A stretch of DNA of 64,000 nucleotides, from NCBI RefSeq assembly GCF_009901525.1, contig NZ_CP019288.1:4989501-5053500 (forward strand), written 5' to 3'. The translations under genes were made by a program, and so were the position numbers. This document shows, piece after piece, positions 36,642-45,214 of this stretch; positions within the stretch are counted from its first letter, which is position 1; every line of letters begins with the position of its first letter. The stretch is from Kordia antarctica (GTDB taxonomy: Bacteria > Bacteroidota > Bacteroidia > Flavobacteriales > Flavobacteriaceae). The notes under the pieces were generated by a model. The model had not been told where the DNA came from and ran no database searches. It was given only the letters and a program-made list of their open reading frames with translations.

Positions 36642-37955
36642 TCAATGTCTACTAATTTTTCCTGTGGCAGTTCTTACCAACGATTTTACTTCGTTTATAA
36701 AATCTGGCAAGGAATAGTTGGGTAAATTCTGTTGTAAAAAATTGATCAATTCTGTTTTCTTGTAATTTGATAACGGAATAATATTCGCAATCAATGTATC
36801 ATTCTTAGCCAAAACCTGTACTTCCTGAATCATCTCAGAATCCAAGATAACTTTTTCAATATAACTCGGCGAAATCTTATAACCTTTCACTTTCAAAAAA
36901 GATGCTTTCCGATCTATAATTTTAAGTTTTTCGTTTACTAAAACTCCAATGTCTCCAGTTGCAATTTTAGTAGAATCATCAATAGAATTCACTAAAATTT
37001 CATCAGTAATATTGATTGAATACACAGGAAGAATACTATATGTATTTGTGTTTTTGTCTAAACTTTCAAACCTGTTTAAACCAATCACAGAAGGAATTTC
37101 TGAAATTCCATAGCGAATAGAAAATGAAACAGTATTATAAATTTCATGAAGCGATTTCAATACGGTTTCATGTACAAAATCGCCTCCAAAACCAATATGT
37201 TTCAAGTTACTAAAATGAACTTTCTTTTTAAAAACGAGCAACTGTTTATAAAAATACGGAACGCCTTCAATGGCAGTAACTATAGTTTTAATTTTCTTAT
37301 TCGTAATCAAACGAAATATGCTACTAAAAGTTGCTTCACTCGGAATAACTAGCGTGCTATTTTGGTGTGTATATTCTAGCAACGCACTAAAACCATACGA
37401 ATGCGTCAAAAACGGACTAATCATAACCTGTTGATTTTCACAATACGGCATAAAATCATGTTTTCGAATTGCTTCTAAACTTTTTTCAAATTGCAAAAAA
37501 GTATTCCAAATCAACTTTGGTTTTCCTGTCGTTCCGCTAGAAATAAATCCGATTGATGGAACTTTTTTTGTTTTAGTTTGATGATTCTCTGACTGATTTT
37601 TTAGTTGACTTAAAGTCAGATCATTCACAGAAAACTTTGAACTCACTTTTTCTTCTTTAGTTGAAATCACAAAACTGCAAGAAGCATCTATTAGTAAACT
37701 TTTTTCAAGTGTTGTATCTATCTGAAACGGAAGCAATACAAACGATTTTTGATGTTTAATACACGCCCAAATACAAAAAACCAATAACGCTTGATTTTTA
37801 ATTTTCAGCGCAATAACTTCATCATTTTTAGCAAGAAATTGTTTTTCAAAATCTTTTACAAACACAAACAATTCCGCAAATGTATATGACGCACTTTCTG
37901 TCTGAAGATACGTTTCCGTTGGTTTTCTATTTGCTAAAAGTTTATACAGATTCAT
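36642..37955 (-). CDS. Stand-alone adenylating (ANL/AMP-binding) ligase
   Basis: A 437-residue enzyme, shorter than the usual ~500. Core motifs: P-loop SSGTTGKPK near residue 140, the aromatic-substrate-loop RYGISEIPS near 280, TGDIG near 330, IDRKASFLKVKGYKISPSYIE at the hinge and the catalytic Lys in the C-terminal ATGKISRH. It should activate a carboxylic acid as acyl-AMP and pass it to a thiol, most simply the phosphopantetheine arm of the carrier protein encoded at 40364-40603. Substrate specificity is not readable from sequence. Separated by 138 bp from the upstream radical SAM gene. Confidence 0.88.
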   Translation of the reverse strand: MNLYKLLANRKPTETYLQTESASYTFAELFVFVKDFEKQFLAKNDEVIALKIKNQALLVFCIWACIKHQKSFVLLPFQIDTTLEKSLLIDASCSFVISTKEEKVSSKFSVNDLTLSQLKNQSENHQTKTKKVPSIGFISSGTTGKPKLIWNTFLQFEKSLEAIRKHDFMPYCENQQVMISPFLTHSYGFSALLEYTHQNSTLVIPSEATFSSIFRLITNKKIKTIVTAIEGVPYFYKQLLVFKKKVHFSNLKHIGFGGDFVHETVLKSLHEIYNTVSFSIRYGISEIPSVIGLNRFESLDKNTNTYSILPVYSINITDEILVNSIDDSTKIATGDIGVLVNEKLKIIDRKASFLKVKGYKISPSYIEKVILDSEMIQEVQVLAKNDTLIANIIPLSNYKKTELINFLQQNLPNYSLPDFINEVKSLVRTATGKISRH

Positions 37956-37989
37956 GTTTCTTAAAATCTCTGTTGTTTATTATCCTGTT

Positions 37990-38092
37990 TTCTTTTTTCT
38001 GAAGTACAGAAAAGTTTTTGCATTAAAAATTTTTGAAGCTAAGATCAAAATATTTTTTTCATCCGAAACGTAGGTGATTGAGCGGAGTCGAA
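37990..38092. repeat. Fragment of the dispersed hairpin repeat plus a 14-bp repeat
   Basis: Between the ligase and radical SAM genes, 37990-38045 resembles the first 50 bp of the dispersed repeat (TTTTCTGAAGTACAG, then TTAAAAATTTTTGAAGC). TGAGCGGAGTCGAA at 38079-38092 is the exact reverse complement of TTCGACTCCGCTCA at 59375-59388. The insertions break the otherwise few-bp gene spacing of the operon. Confidence 0.6.
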
Positions 38093-38093
38093 A

Positions 38094-39269
38094 TCACATT
38101 CCATTAGAAAACAAAATCTCACACTTTGAGCAAATCGGCATCAATTCGTTATTATGTGTTTCTCTAAATTTGGTAAACGTTTCTCCGTGCCAAACGTCCT
38201 TCATTTCGTTTTCATGCAAATTCCCCATGTTGAATTCCGTGAACTTTTTACACGAAACCACATTTCCAGAAGGCATTACGTCCATACGATTCGAAATTCC
38301 CAAACACGTTGCTTTACAAGATGGCGCTTGTGATTTTCCTCTCAAATATGCTTCAATTTCATGCAACTCCAAATTTGGTTGAAAACGAATGCGAATGTTC
38401 CAAGTTTTCTCCATAATTCGATGAATTTGCGCCAACAAATCATCAAACAATTTCATATCAATATGAAAATCAAACGATTCCCATGTTTTGCGTTTAATAC
38501 GAGATTTTTCAAGCCAAGAAAACTTTTCATCATAAAAATCATTCATCTTAGCAGCTTCATCTTCAGGAATATACCAAGGAAAATTAAAATACAAGGTGTC
38601 AATTCCTTTAGATTCAAAATACTCACAACATTCATACAAATGCGGAATTACATCTTCGCTAAAAACGGCAGCAATTGAAATATGACCTTTGTAAATTCCT
38701 TGGTTTTGTAAATCAATCAAATGATCTACATTGTCCATAATTTTCTTAAAAGTTCCTTTTCCTCTCAGTTTATCGTGTTGCGCTTCCAAACCTTCTACGC
38801 TTACCAACATTGTCAATTTATCAGAAATTTTAATCAACGAATCGATCTTTCGTTTAATTGATAAACCATTTGTGCAAACCACCGTATCGCGCGGATCATT
38901 TGCCAACAATTCAACCAATTCATTCCAATACGTATAAATCATCGGTTCGCCGCCCCATAAATACAAATGCGACTTTTTATGTCGTGTTTCGTCCAGCAAT
39001 TTCTTGATAATATCAATGTCCAAATCTCCTTGAACTTTCACTTCTTTTTTATCTAAATGTCTATGAAAACCAACATCATTCCATTGAAAACAATGTGTGC
39101 AACGCAAATCGCATCTATTGGTGAGTTTCAAGCCAATTTCATGCGGAACTTCCGAAGCAAACGTTGGATCTTTTTGGCGTTCTGTATAACATTTTCGCGT
39201 GAAATCAATTTTCTTTTTCAATCGCTGTAATGCTTCTTTTTTATAAGGTTTGTTACTTTTTGGTTGCAT
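38094..39269 (-). CDS. Radical SAM/SPASM-domain enzyme
   Basis: A 391-residue radical SAM protein. The cluster motif is CDLRCTHC (Cys53, Cys57, Cys60), with YLWGGEPMIY and VVCTNGLSI as SAM-binding strands. The C-terminal region has a SPASM/twitch-like set of cysteines (CKATCLGISN, VVSCKKF, ICSKCEILF) for auxiliary clusters. SPASM enzymes usually modify peptides but also act on other substrates. It sits 5 bp after the MurG-like gene and within a carrier-protein operon, so a carrier-bound or sugar substrate is as likely as a peptide. Confidence 0.9.
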   Translation of the reverse strand: MQPKSNKPYKKEALQRLKKKIDFTRKCYTERQKDPTFASEVPHEIGLKLTNRCDLRCTHCFQWNDVGFHRHLDKKEVKVQGDLDIDIIKKLLDETRHKKSHLYLWGGEPMIYTYWNELVELLANDPRDTVVCTNGLSIKRKIDSLIKISDKLTMLVSVEGLEAQHDKLRGKGTFKKIMDNVDHLIDLQNQGIYKGHISIAAVFSEDVIPHLYECCEYFESKGIDTLYFNFPWYIPEDEAAKMNDFYDEKFSWLEKSRIKRKTWESFDFHIDMKLFDDLLAQIHRIMEKTWNIRIRFQPNLELHEIEAYLRGKSQAPSCKATCLGISNRMDVMPSGNVVSCKKFTEFNMGNLHENEMKDVWHGETFTKFRETHNNELMPICSKCEILFSNGM

Positions 39270-39274
39270 GTGAG

Positions 39275-40360
39275 TTATGAGTTAGCGAGTAAATTTATAT
39301 ACGTTTTTAGAAAGCAAGGTGTTTCTTTTTTGATGGAAATAATTCGTTCGTGTATTTCATTTAAAAGTGTAGCTTGTTTGTCACTTTTTTGCCAAGTTTC
39401 TATGGAAATTCCTAGTTGTAAAGTTTCCCACAATTTTTGGTTACTATTTTCATTTTTTCCAACAGTTTTTAGAAAAATTAATGGCGTTTCTGTAATCAAA
39501 GAATCCATTAAAGTCATTCCGCCAGGTTTGCTGACAATTGCGTTGCTTTTTGCAAGCACATTCAAAATTCCTGGATGTTTTTGATTTGTTTCAAAGGCAA
39601 TAGTTCTATCTGAGTCAATTCTCCCGAAAGGAGGAAAACCATTTTCATACAACGGATTCCAATTCGGTTTATTCGCGTACAACGTACTATTTTCAATTTT
39701 TGAAGCGATTTTTAAATCGTTTACAATCAAGTTAACATGATAGTTTTGCGTGAATTGTTCCGTTGTCGTTGCAAAATTTCCCAAATCCCAACCGCCGCCG
39801 TGAATTGTAACAGTATTTTTTCTTTCAGAATAGGGAAGTGGCTGGATTTCTGGAATATTCAACACATAATTAATTTTATTTTCAGAAGCGTTGAAAAATG
39901 ATAAATCGTTTGTGATAAGTTCGTTCAGTTCAGCGAATTTTCCCCAAGTAGACGAAACTGCCGAATCTACGCGGCAACAATCAATCGTGCAATTTGGTTG
40001 TTGTTTTTTATACGATTGAAGCGTTTCTAACCACAATCCTGAAAAGCATAAAAAATGAGTAGAATTATTCGTTTTCCATTCATAGAAAAGCGTTTCTAAT
40101 TTTTCGTCGCTCAATTTTTTAGTATATTTCACAGGAATCCGAGAAGCGATTTGAACCAAACGTACATCTTTTTTAAAAGCTGCTTTTGTACGTTCAAATT
40201 CGGTCATTGCATTTTCATCAAAAAAACGCTCAATAATATAAATATTTACTTCATAACCAAGCGTTTTCAACTGTTCATAAATCATCAATGCGGGAAAATA
40301 AACTCCGTAACCAATGATGGAGGAAACAATATTTATAGTATGTACTTCTTTGTTTTTCAT
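39275..40360 (-). CDS. MurG/GT28-like glycosyltransferase
   Basis: A 361-residue protein with a two-domain GT-B look. The N-terminus INIVSSIIGYGVYFPALMIYEQL resembles the acceptor-domain glycine loop; VTIHGGGWDLG near residue 187 starts the second domain; the donor-site motif AIVSKPGGMTLMDSLITETPLIFLK near 290 matches the GT28 C-terminal signature (S-x-P-G-G-x-T-x-x-E/D-A/S-L). It should transfer a sugar from an NDP donor to an unknown acceptor. Three bp downstream of the carrier protein gene. Confidence 0.75.
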   Translation of the reverse strand: MKNKEVHTINIVSSIIGYGVYFPALMIYEQLKTLGYEVNIYIIERFFDENAMTEFERTKAAFKKDVRLVQIASRIPVKYTKKLSDEKLETLFYEWKTNNSTHFLCFSGLWLETLQSYKKQQPNCTIDCCRVDSAVSSTWGKFAELNELITNDLSFFNASENKINYVLNIPEIQPLPYSERKNTVTIHGGGWDLGNFATTTEQFTQNYHVNLIVNDLKIASKIENSTLYANKPNWNPLYENGFPPFGRIDSDRTIAFETNQKHPGILNVLAKSNAIVSKPGGMTLMDSLITETPLIFLKTVGKNENSNQKLWETLQLGISIETWQKSDKQATLLNEIHERIISIKKETPCFLKTYINLLANS

Positions 40361-40363
40361 CTG

Positions 40364-40603
40364 TTAAGCTTGCTCGCGCTCAATAAATTCTTTGACAGAT
40401 TTGTATACAAAGAACGTATCTAAATCAATTTCTTCCAAGTCAACTTCCACGCCAAAAACATTTTCAAGTTCCAAAATAAAGTACATCATATTCAACGATG
40501 TCATTCCTAAATCGGTTGTGAAATTGGTTTCTTCTTGAATATCATTTGGCGTAATCGTATTGTCTAAAATCTCCGTGAGAATCAGTGCTAATTTTTCTTT
40601 CAT
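40364..40603 (-). CDS. Acyl/peptidyl carrier protein
   Basis: A 79-residue four-helix carrier protein starting MKEKLALILTEILDN; the ATG at 40603 is chosen because a longer in-frame Met would overlap the upstream gene and add a non-ACP segment. The 4'-phosphopantetheine site is Ser36 in TDLGMTSLNMMYF. The acidic helix-II/III region ELENVFGVEVDLEEIDLDTFF is typical. Not the housekeeping AcpP (which has DSLDTVEL). It ties the adenylating ligase to the rest of the operon. Confidence 0.92.
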   Translation of the reverse strand: MKEKLALILTEILDNTITPNDIQEETNFTTDLGMTSLNMMYFILELENVFGVEVDLEEIDLDTFFVYKSVKEFIEREQA

Positions 40604-40607
40604 TTGT

Positions 40608-41279
40608 TTACGTATATAATTTTTCTGCGGTATGTAATTGTTGTTCTGTATTGATAGAAAACCACGTTTTTGTATAGGCTTCAGACGCAAATAATAGATT
40701 TTGTTTCATGAGTTGTTGCCAAACGTCATAAAAATTTTCTGCTTTTTCCGTGGAATCGTTTATTTTTTTAGGATTTAAAACTTGTATTCCAGAACCATAA
40801 ATTGGTGTTTCTTCAGTTCTGCTCAACGTTGTAATTTGATTGTTTTCTGTTTGAATAAAATCGCCTTCAATACCTTTTATCGGTTTCACAGGAATTAACA
40901 TGCACGTTGGCGAGTTCAATTTTGCGTATTGTTCTGAAATCCATTCGAGATCAATCTCAACAATATTATCACACGTTAACACTAATAACGGTTCGTCTAA
41001 TTGCTGTAAAAGTGTATTGTATAACCACCAGGAATTTCCTTTTTCGTTGGTATTGAAAACGTTGTGAACGCCTTCTTTTATAGCGTATTCCGCCAATTCG
41101 GCACCTTTATAACCAACTGTAATACTGATTGATTCGAAATCGAGTTTCTTCAATTGTTTCAGAGAATTTCCGATCAACATGGCATTGTTAAACTGAATCA
41201 TTGCTTTTGAGGTATTGGTTGTGAGCGGCATCATCCGCAATCCTCGTCCAGCAGCCAATATCAACGCATGTTTTATCAA
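40608..41279 (-). CDS. NTP-transferase family nucleotidyltransferase (sugar/choline-phosphate type)
   Basis: A 223-residue GT-A-like nucleotidyltransferase. The N-terminal loop LAAGRGLRMMPLT and later LVLTCDNIVEIDLEW (metal-binding Asp) place it with the LicC/HddC/RmlA-like group, which couple a phosphorylated sugar or alcohol to CMP, GMP or TMP. The product is probably an activated NDP-sugar or CDP-alcohol for the neighbouring glycosyltransferase. Its start overlaps the end of the epimerase gene by 4 bp. Confidence 0.88.
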   Translation of the reverse strand: MIKHALILAAGRGLRMMPLTTNTSKAMIQFNNAMLIGNSLKQLKKLDFESISITVGYKGAELAEYAIKEGVHNVFNTNEKGNSWWLYNTLLQQLDEPLLVLTCDNIVEIDLEWISEQYAKLNSPTCMLIPVKPIKGIEGDFIQTENNQITTLSRTEETPIYGSGIQVLNPKKINDSTEKAENFYDVWQQLMKQNLLFASEAYTKTWFSINTEQQLHTAEKLYT

Positions 41280-42226
41280 AATATGTTGTCGGTTTCAAAA
41301 GTTAATAATTTTTTTAATGACGATGAATCTAGGTTTTCTTGATTTTTGGTAGAAACAAATTCTGCAATCGGATTCTCAACCGTATGATTATGAACCAAGA
41401 AAAACGATTCGCCACCAAGTTCAATTTTTGAAGTCGATTTTACTTCATATGAATCAATCATAACTTCATCAATACTTTCGCCGGCTCTCGCCGGAATCTT
41501 TTTGTAATTTCCGCCGTTTAGTTCAATAAAACAATCCAATGCGTCTTGCATGTGAACCGTTTTCATTTCTGGACAGAGAATTTTTCCTTTTGTATGTTCA
41601 ATGTGAATCAGGCAATTTTCAACCAATTTTGCGGCATCATCTAAGCTAAAAATAAAACGTCGCATGTGCGCGCCTGTGGTTTCTATTAAATTGTTGTTTT
41701 CTTTGAGCATTTTTTCCCAAATCGGAAATACAGAACCTGTGGACCACGCAATATTTCCAAAACGAACGCAGGCAAATTTTGTCTTTGTATCGTCGTTCAT
41801 CAATAGAAATAATTTTTCCATAACACGTTTGGACAACCCGTAAAATGAATTGGTTTGCGCGCTTGCTTTATCGGTAGAAATTCCAATAACAGTTTCCACA
41901 TTTTGCTCAATGGCGGCTCGTGCAATATTTTGTGAACCTTTGATATTTATGTCCAAACATTCGTTGGGAAATTGTTCTGCTAAATGCACATATTTTGTCG
42001 CTGCCGCGTGAATTATCACATCAGGTTTTGTTAACGAAAGTGTTTCTCGTACAGCGTCCATATTGGTAATATCCATTGGAATTACTTCACAATTAAGTAC
42101 TTTCCGAACACGTTCATTTAAATAATTATTCCGTCCACAAAGTATCACATGATGTTGTTCTTTCAGTTTTCGCGCCAACGCACGACCTAAAAAACCTGTT
42201 CCGCCTGTGATTAGTATTTTTTTCAT
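41276..42226 (-). CDS. Polysaccharide-biosynthesis SDR, nucleotide-sugar 4,6-dehydratase/epimerase (PseB/CapD-like)
   Basis: A 316-residue extended SDR. The NAD site is GGTGFLGRALA at residues 8-18; IHAAATKYVHLAEQFP and GISTDKASAQTNSFYGLSKRVME carry the Ser/Thr, Asp, Lys and Tyr-x-x-x-Lys residues of the UDP-GlcNAc 4,6-dehydratase (PseB/FlaA1/CapD) branch. IPARAGESIDEVMI matches the C-terminal family motif. It would modify an NDP-activated amino sugar. Overlaps the nucleotidyltransferase gene by 4 bp (translational coupling). Confidence 0.88.
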   Translation of the reverse strand: MKKILITGGTGFLGRALARKLKEQHHVILCGRNNYLNERVRKVLNCEVIPMDITNMDAVRETLSLTKPDVIIHAAATKYVHLAEQFPNECLDINIKGSQNIARAAIEQNVETVIGISTDKASAQTNSFYGLSKRVMEKLFLLMNDDTKTKFACVRFGNIAWSTGSVFPIWEKMLKENNNLIETTGAHMRRFIFSLDDAAKLVENCLIHIEHTKGKILCPEMKTVHMQDALDCFIELNGGNYKKIPARAGESIDEVMIDSYEVKSTSKIELGGESFFLVHNHTVENPIAEFVSTKNQENLDSSSLKKLLTFETDNIF

Positions 42227-42233
42227 GAATGGA

Positions 42234-43334
42234 TTATAAGTTCTCTTTAAATTTCAAAATACGTTGATACGATTCATCAATACGTTCTTCTGTAATTTCG
42301 CCGTCTGCAATCATTTTTTTGACAATATCAATAATGTCTTTTGGAAGAATCATATCGCGACCTTTCATCGGAATATGGTTTGAAAACATCAACACATCAA
42401 CGCCCGCATGAATCGCCATTTGAATCGATTTTTCAAAACCGAATTGATCGGCAATTGCTTTCATTTGCATATCGTCTGAAAAAATAACACCATCAAACCC
42501 AAGATCGCCACGTAAATAATCGGTCATAATCTTTTTAGAAAGTGTGGCTGGTAATTTAGAATCGTCTAATTTTTCATTTACAATATGTGCCGTCATAATC
42601 GCGTCTACATTTCCTTCATATAATAATTTTATATATGGAAAAATTTCTTGTTGTTGCCAATATTTACTAACATCTGTGACATTATAATGTGAATCTTCTT
42701 TCGAATTTCCATGTCCTGGAAAATGTTTTACCACCGTTTTTACATTAAAATAGCGATGACTCAAAATCACTTGCCGTGCATGTTTTATAATGTCTTTCGG
42801 GTTTTCAGAAAACGCACGTTCATTTTTTCCAATTGGCGGATTATCATCATTATGAACATCTAAAACTGGCGTGTAATTTACGTTGATTCCTAAATCTAAT
42901 AAGTTGTGCGCAATGATATCGCTGTAATATTTTGTAGTATCAACATTATCAATTTCGCCTAAATATTTTGCCGAAACCGTTTTTGGAAAACCGTATTTTT
43001 GCTTCAATCGATTTACTTTTCCACCTTCTTCATCAATACTAACCAAAAGAGGTAATTTTTCATCTTTACGCAAAGTAGAAATCAATTTCTTTAAGTTTTC
43101 AACCGAATTCAGCTTTGTAATATTCTTTTCATAGATCAAAACGCCACCGAGTTTCTGTGCTTTAATATCTGCTAAAATTTTATTATCGGATCGTATTTCA
43201 GTATCACTTCCAATACCTAACATTAGCATTTGACCAATTTTTATATCGATACTATCTGTTTTTACTTCCTGCGAAAAGCCTGTTTGGCTTGCAAAAAGAA
43301 AAGATATTGCGATACTTACTATTTTCAATTTCAT
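42234..43334 (-). CDS. Exported glycoside hydrolase family 3 (beta-N-acetylhexosaminidase-like)
   Basis: A 366-residue GH3 N-terminal-domain protein with a signal peptide (cleavage after GFSQ). NagZ-like motifs: VSIDEEGGKVNRLK, TPVLDVHNDDNPPIG, VVKHFPGHGNSKEDSH (the His-Asp-type acid/base loop) and the nucleophile Asp in IFSDDMQMKAI. It would remove terminal beta-GlcNAc-type sugars in the periplasm or outside. Seven bp upstream of the epimerase gene, so probably part of the same transcript, though it may simply be a neighbour. Confidence 0.9.
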   Translation of the reverse strand: MKLKIVSIAISFLFASQTGFSQEVKTDSIDIKIGQMLMLGIGSDTEIRSDNKILADIKAQKLGGVLIYEKNITKLNSVENLKKLISTLRKDEKLPLLVSIDEEGGKVNRLKQKYGFPKTVSAKYLGEIDNVDTTKYYSDIIAHNLLDLGINVNYTPVLDVHNDDNPPIGKNERAFSENPKDIIKHARQVILSHRYFNVKTVVKHFPGHGNSKEDSHYNVTDVSKYWQQQEIFPYIKLLYEGNVDAIMTAHIVNEKLDDSKLPATLSKKIMTDYLRGDLGFDGVIFSDDMQMKAIADQFGFEKSIQMAIHAGVDVLMFSNHIPMKGRDMILPKDIIDIVKKMIADGEITEERIDESYQRILKFKENL

Positions 43335-43340
43335 GTATTC

Positions 43341-43670
43341 TTATTTTTTAATTGCTTCAATGGTTTTGTCTCCGTCTTGATCGAATTTATGATATTGCTC
43401 TACTACAAAATTGTCATAGAAAAAGCAATATGCCAATTCTCCATTTTTGTGGAAAAATAAAATAATCCGATCACTAAAGCATTGTTCGTCACCAACTTTA
43501 TAATTTATTCTATACTTCACATAAAATATGCCACCAGTTTTAAAATACTCACGTTCTACTTCTTCATTACTTTGGTAGACCGCATTTTCATGAGGAACAC
43601 GCAGTTTGAACACTTTTTCAAATTGTGCTTTTAATTTCTCTTTACAAGAATCTATTTGGACGATTTTCAT
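43341..43670 (-). CDS. Small protein of unknown function, first gene of the operon
   Basis: About 109 residues from the ATG at 43670 (MKIVQIDSC); an in-frame Met 13 codons upstream is possible. Mixed alpha/beta composition (FKTGGIFYVKYRINYKVG, RIILFFHKNGELAYCFF). No signal peptide or family recognised. It ends 6 bp before the GH3 start. Confidence 0.6.
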   Translation of the reverse strand: MKIVQIDSCKEKLKAQFEKVFKLRVPHENAVYQSNEEVEREYFKTGGIFYVKYRINYKVGDEQCFSDRIILFFHKNGELAYCFFYDNFVVEQYHKFDQDGDKTIEAIKK

Positions 43671-44010
43671 TTTGCGTGACGGAATGTTTAGTATAACAAA
43701 AACAAGCACGAATCTTATGTTTATGAGGAGATTTTATACTTGTTAATATCGAATATACGGTAAAAAAGATGAAATAAAAAGGACACCAATTAATGTCTAA
43801 CAAAGTATTAACATTTACATGAACTATCGCGAAAGCAAAGAATCATAGGTTTTGCAAAATATCAATAGGGGAATTTTTACATTATAATTGTTTTAATATT
43901 GACAGCGTTGATTTAATAGCTTGAAAAATAAACTATTAAAACCTTTTATAACAACGCAACCAAAAGATGTTTTACACATCTATCATAAAACCAATCAAAT
44001 CAAAACCAAC
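43671..44010. other. Divergent intergenic region (promoters expected)
   Basis: It must hold the promoters of the minus-strand biosynthetic operon and of the plus-strand lipoprotein gene. I found no perfect TAnnTTTG box on either strand and no repeat. Confidence 0.4.
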
Positions 44011-45159
44011 ATGAAAATTCAAAAATTACTACTTTTAGTTCTTTCGGTTTCTTTTTTAATTTCTTGTGAAAAAGATAGCGAATCAGCTCCATTAGCAGAA
44101 AGCAGCATTTCAGGAAAATTTTTAGCACCAAACGATATTGACCCAATTGTCAACGGAATTATCACTGCAAGTAAAGACGGAACTATTGTTTCAGAAACAA
44201 TTTCTGCAACTGACGGAAGCTTTACATTAACAAACTTATCCGCTGGAGAATATGAAATTTCATTAAAAAAAGGATTATTCAGTTCAACTCGTGCAGTTGA
44301 AGTTGCCGAAGATGATGATCTTGACATTCCAAACATTCCTATTGAAAGCTTCCCGCGAATTGGCGTAGTTACTGGAAATTATGACAATATTGAATCTGTA
44401 TTATATGATATTGGTTTGGTAAATCCGTTTACGCAAGAACCTTTATTCGACATTATTCAAGGAACAGGCATTGGAAGACCAGCTGCAAATACAGGTCATC
44501 ACGGACATAATCACGGAAACGATGTTGGAATCTTTTTACCAGAAAACAACAATAATCTACAACCAAATGTAACTCATACATTCTCGGATTTAGTTGCTTC
44601 TCCAAATTTATTAGGAACATATGACATTATCTTTTTAAACTGTGGATTGAGTGAGAGTTTCACTGGATTTAATGACAATATTTTACAATATGTAAGCAAT
44701 GGCGGAATTTTATACGCAACAGATTGGGCATATAAATATGTAGAAGGAATTACGGGCGATGGACAACAATATATCGATTTCTTAGATAATGATAAAAGTG
44801 GAAATTCGCTGTCTACCGAAGCAACCATTTTTGATCAAGATTTAATCGATTGGTTACAAGTAAACTTCAATATTACACTAAACAATAACGACACTATATT
44901 ACTTGACGAATTTTTACCAGGATGGCAAGTAGTTGATAGCGCAAATGATGCAACTGTAATCAGTTGGTTTAACGGACCAGTTACATATCGCGACAATGTT
45001 GGCGCAACAGTTACACAAAATAAAGACTTGGCGTTTACATTTCAAGTTGGAAACGGCGGCGTGTTTTACTCTTCATTTCATACGGAAAATCACGACGACG
45101 GATTCAGTACCGTAGACAGACTTTTAGAATACTTAGTATTTGAATTGTCTTCGCTATAA
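44011..45159 (+). CDS. Lipoprotein with carboxypeptidase-regulatory-like and amidotransferase-like domains
   Basis: A 382-residue lipoprotein from the ATG at 44011 (MKIQKLLLLVLSVSFLISC, lipid Cys19); a Met 30 codons upstream would bury the signal. Residues ~30-105 form a CarboxypepD_reg-like Ig fold (ISGKFLAPNDIDPIV, GSFTLTNLSAGEYEISL). The rest resembles class I glutamine-amidotransferase-like folds used by DUF4350/ThuA-type proteins (FPRIGVVTGNYDNIESVL, YDIIFLNCGLSESF, YVSNGGILYATDWAYKYV). An inserted His-rich loop (TGHHGHNHGND) may bind metal. Terminated by its own stem-loop. Confidence 0.7.
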   Translation: MKIQKLLLLVLSVSFLISCEKDSESAPLAESSISGKFLAPNDIDPIVNGIITASKDGTIVSETISATDGSFTLTNLSAGEYEISLKKGLFSSTRAVEVAEDDDLDIPNIPIESFPRIGVVTGNYDNIESVLYDIGLVNPFTQEPLFDIIQGTGIGRPAANTGHHGHNHGNDVGIFLPENNNNLQPNVTHTFSDLVASPNLLGTYDIIFLNCGLSESFTGFNDNILQYVSNGGILYATDWAYKYVEGITGDGQQYIDFLDNDKSGNSLSTEATIFDQDLIDWLQVNFNITLNNNDTILLDEFLPGWQVVDSANDATVISWFNGPVTYRDNVGATVTQNKDLAFTFQVGNGGVFYSSFHTENHDDGFSTVDRLLEYLVFELSSL

Positions 45160-45178
45160 CTAAAATGTAAACTATTAG

Positions 45179-45214
45179 AAAAGCCTGAATGTTCTTTCCA
45201 TTCAGGCTTTTTTG
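45179..45214 (+). terminator. Terminator of the 44011 lipoprotein gene
   Basis: Perfect 12-bp stem AAAAGCCTGAAT (45179-45190) and ATTCAGGCTTTT (45200-45211), followed by more T. Confidence 0.92.

Noticed and set aside
38074-38937. Plus-strand frames opposite the radical SAM gene
   Set aside because: Short antisense frames without recognisable protein features; the minus strand has full radical SAM/SPASM motifs.
35308-39269. GG peptide at 35308 as substrate of the radical SAM enzyme at 38094
   Set aside because: The peptide is on the opposite strand and beyond a strong stem-loop; no precursor-recognition domain is evident in the radical SAM protein. Kept only as an open possibility.
43921-44010. 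Start of the 44011 lipoprotein at an upstream in-frame codon
   Set aside because: It would place 30 polar residues before a perfect lipoprotein signal.
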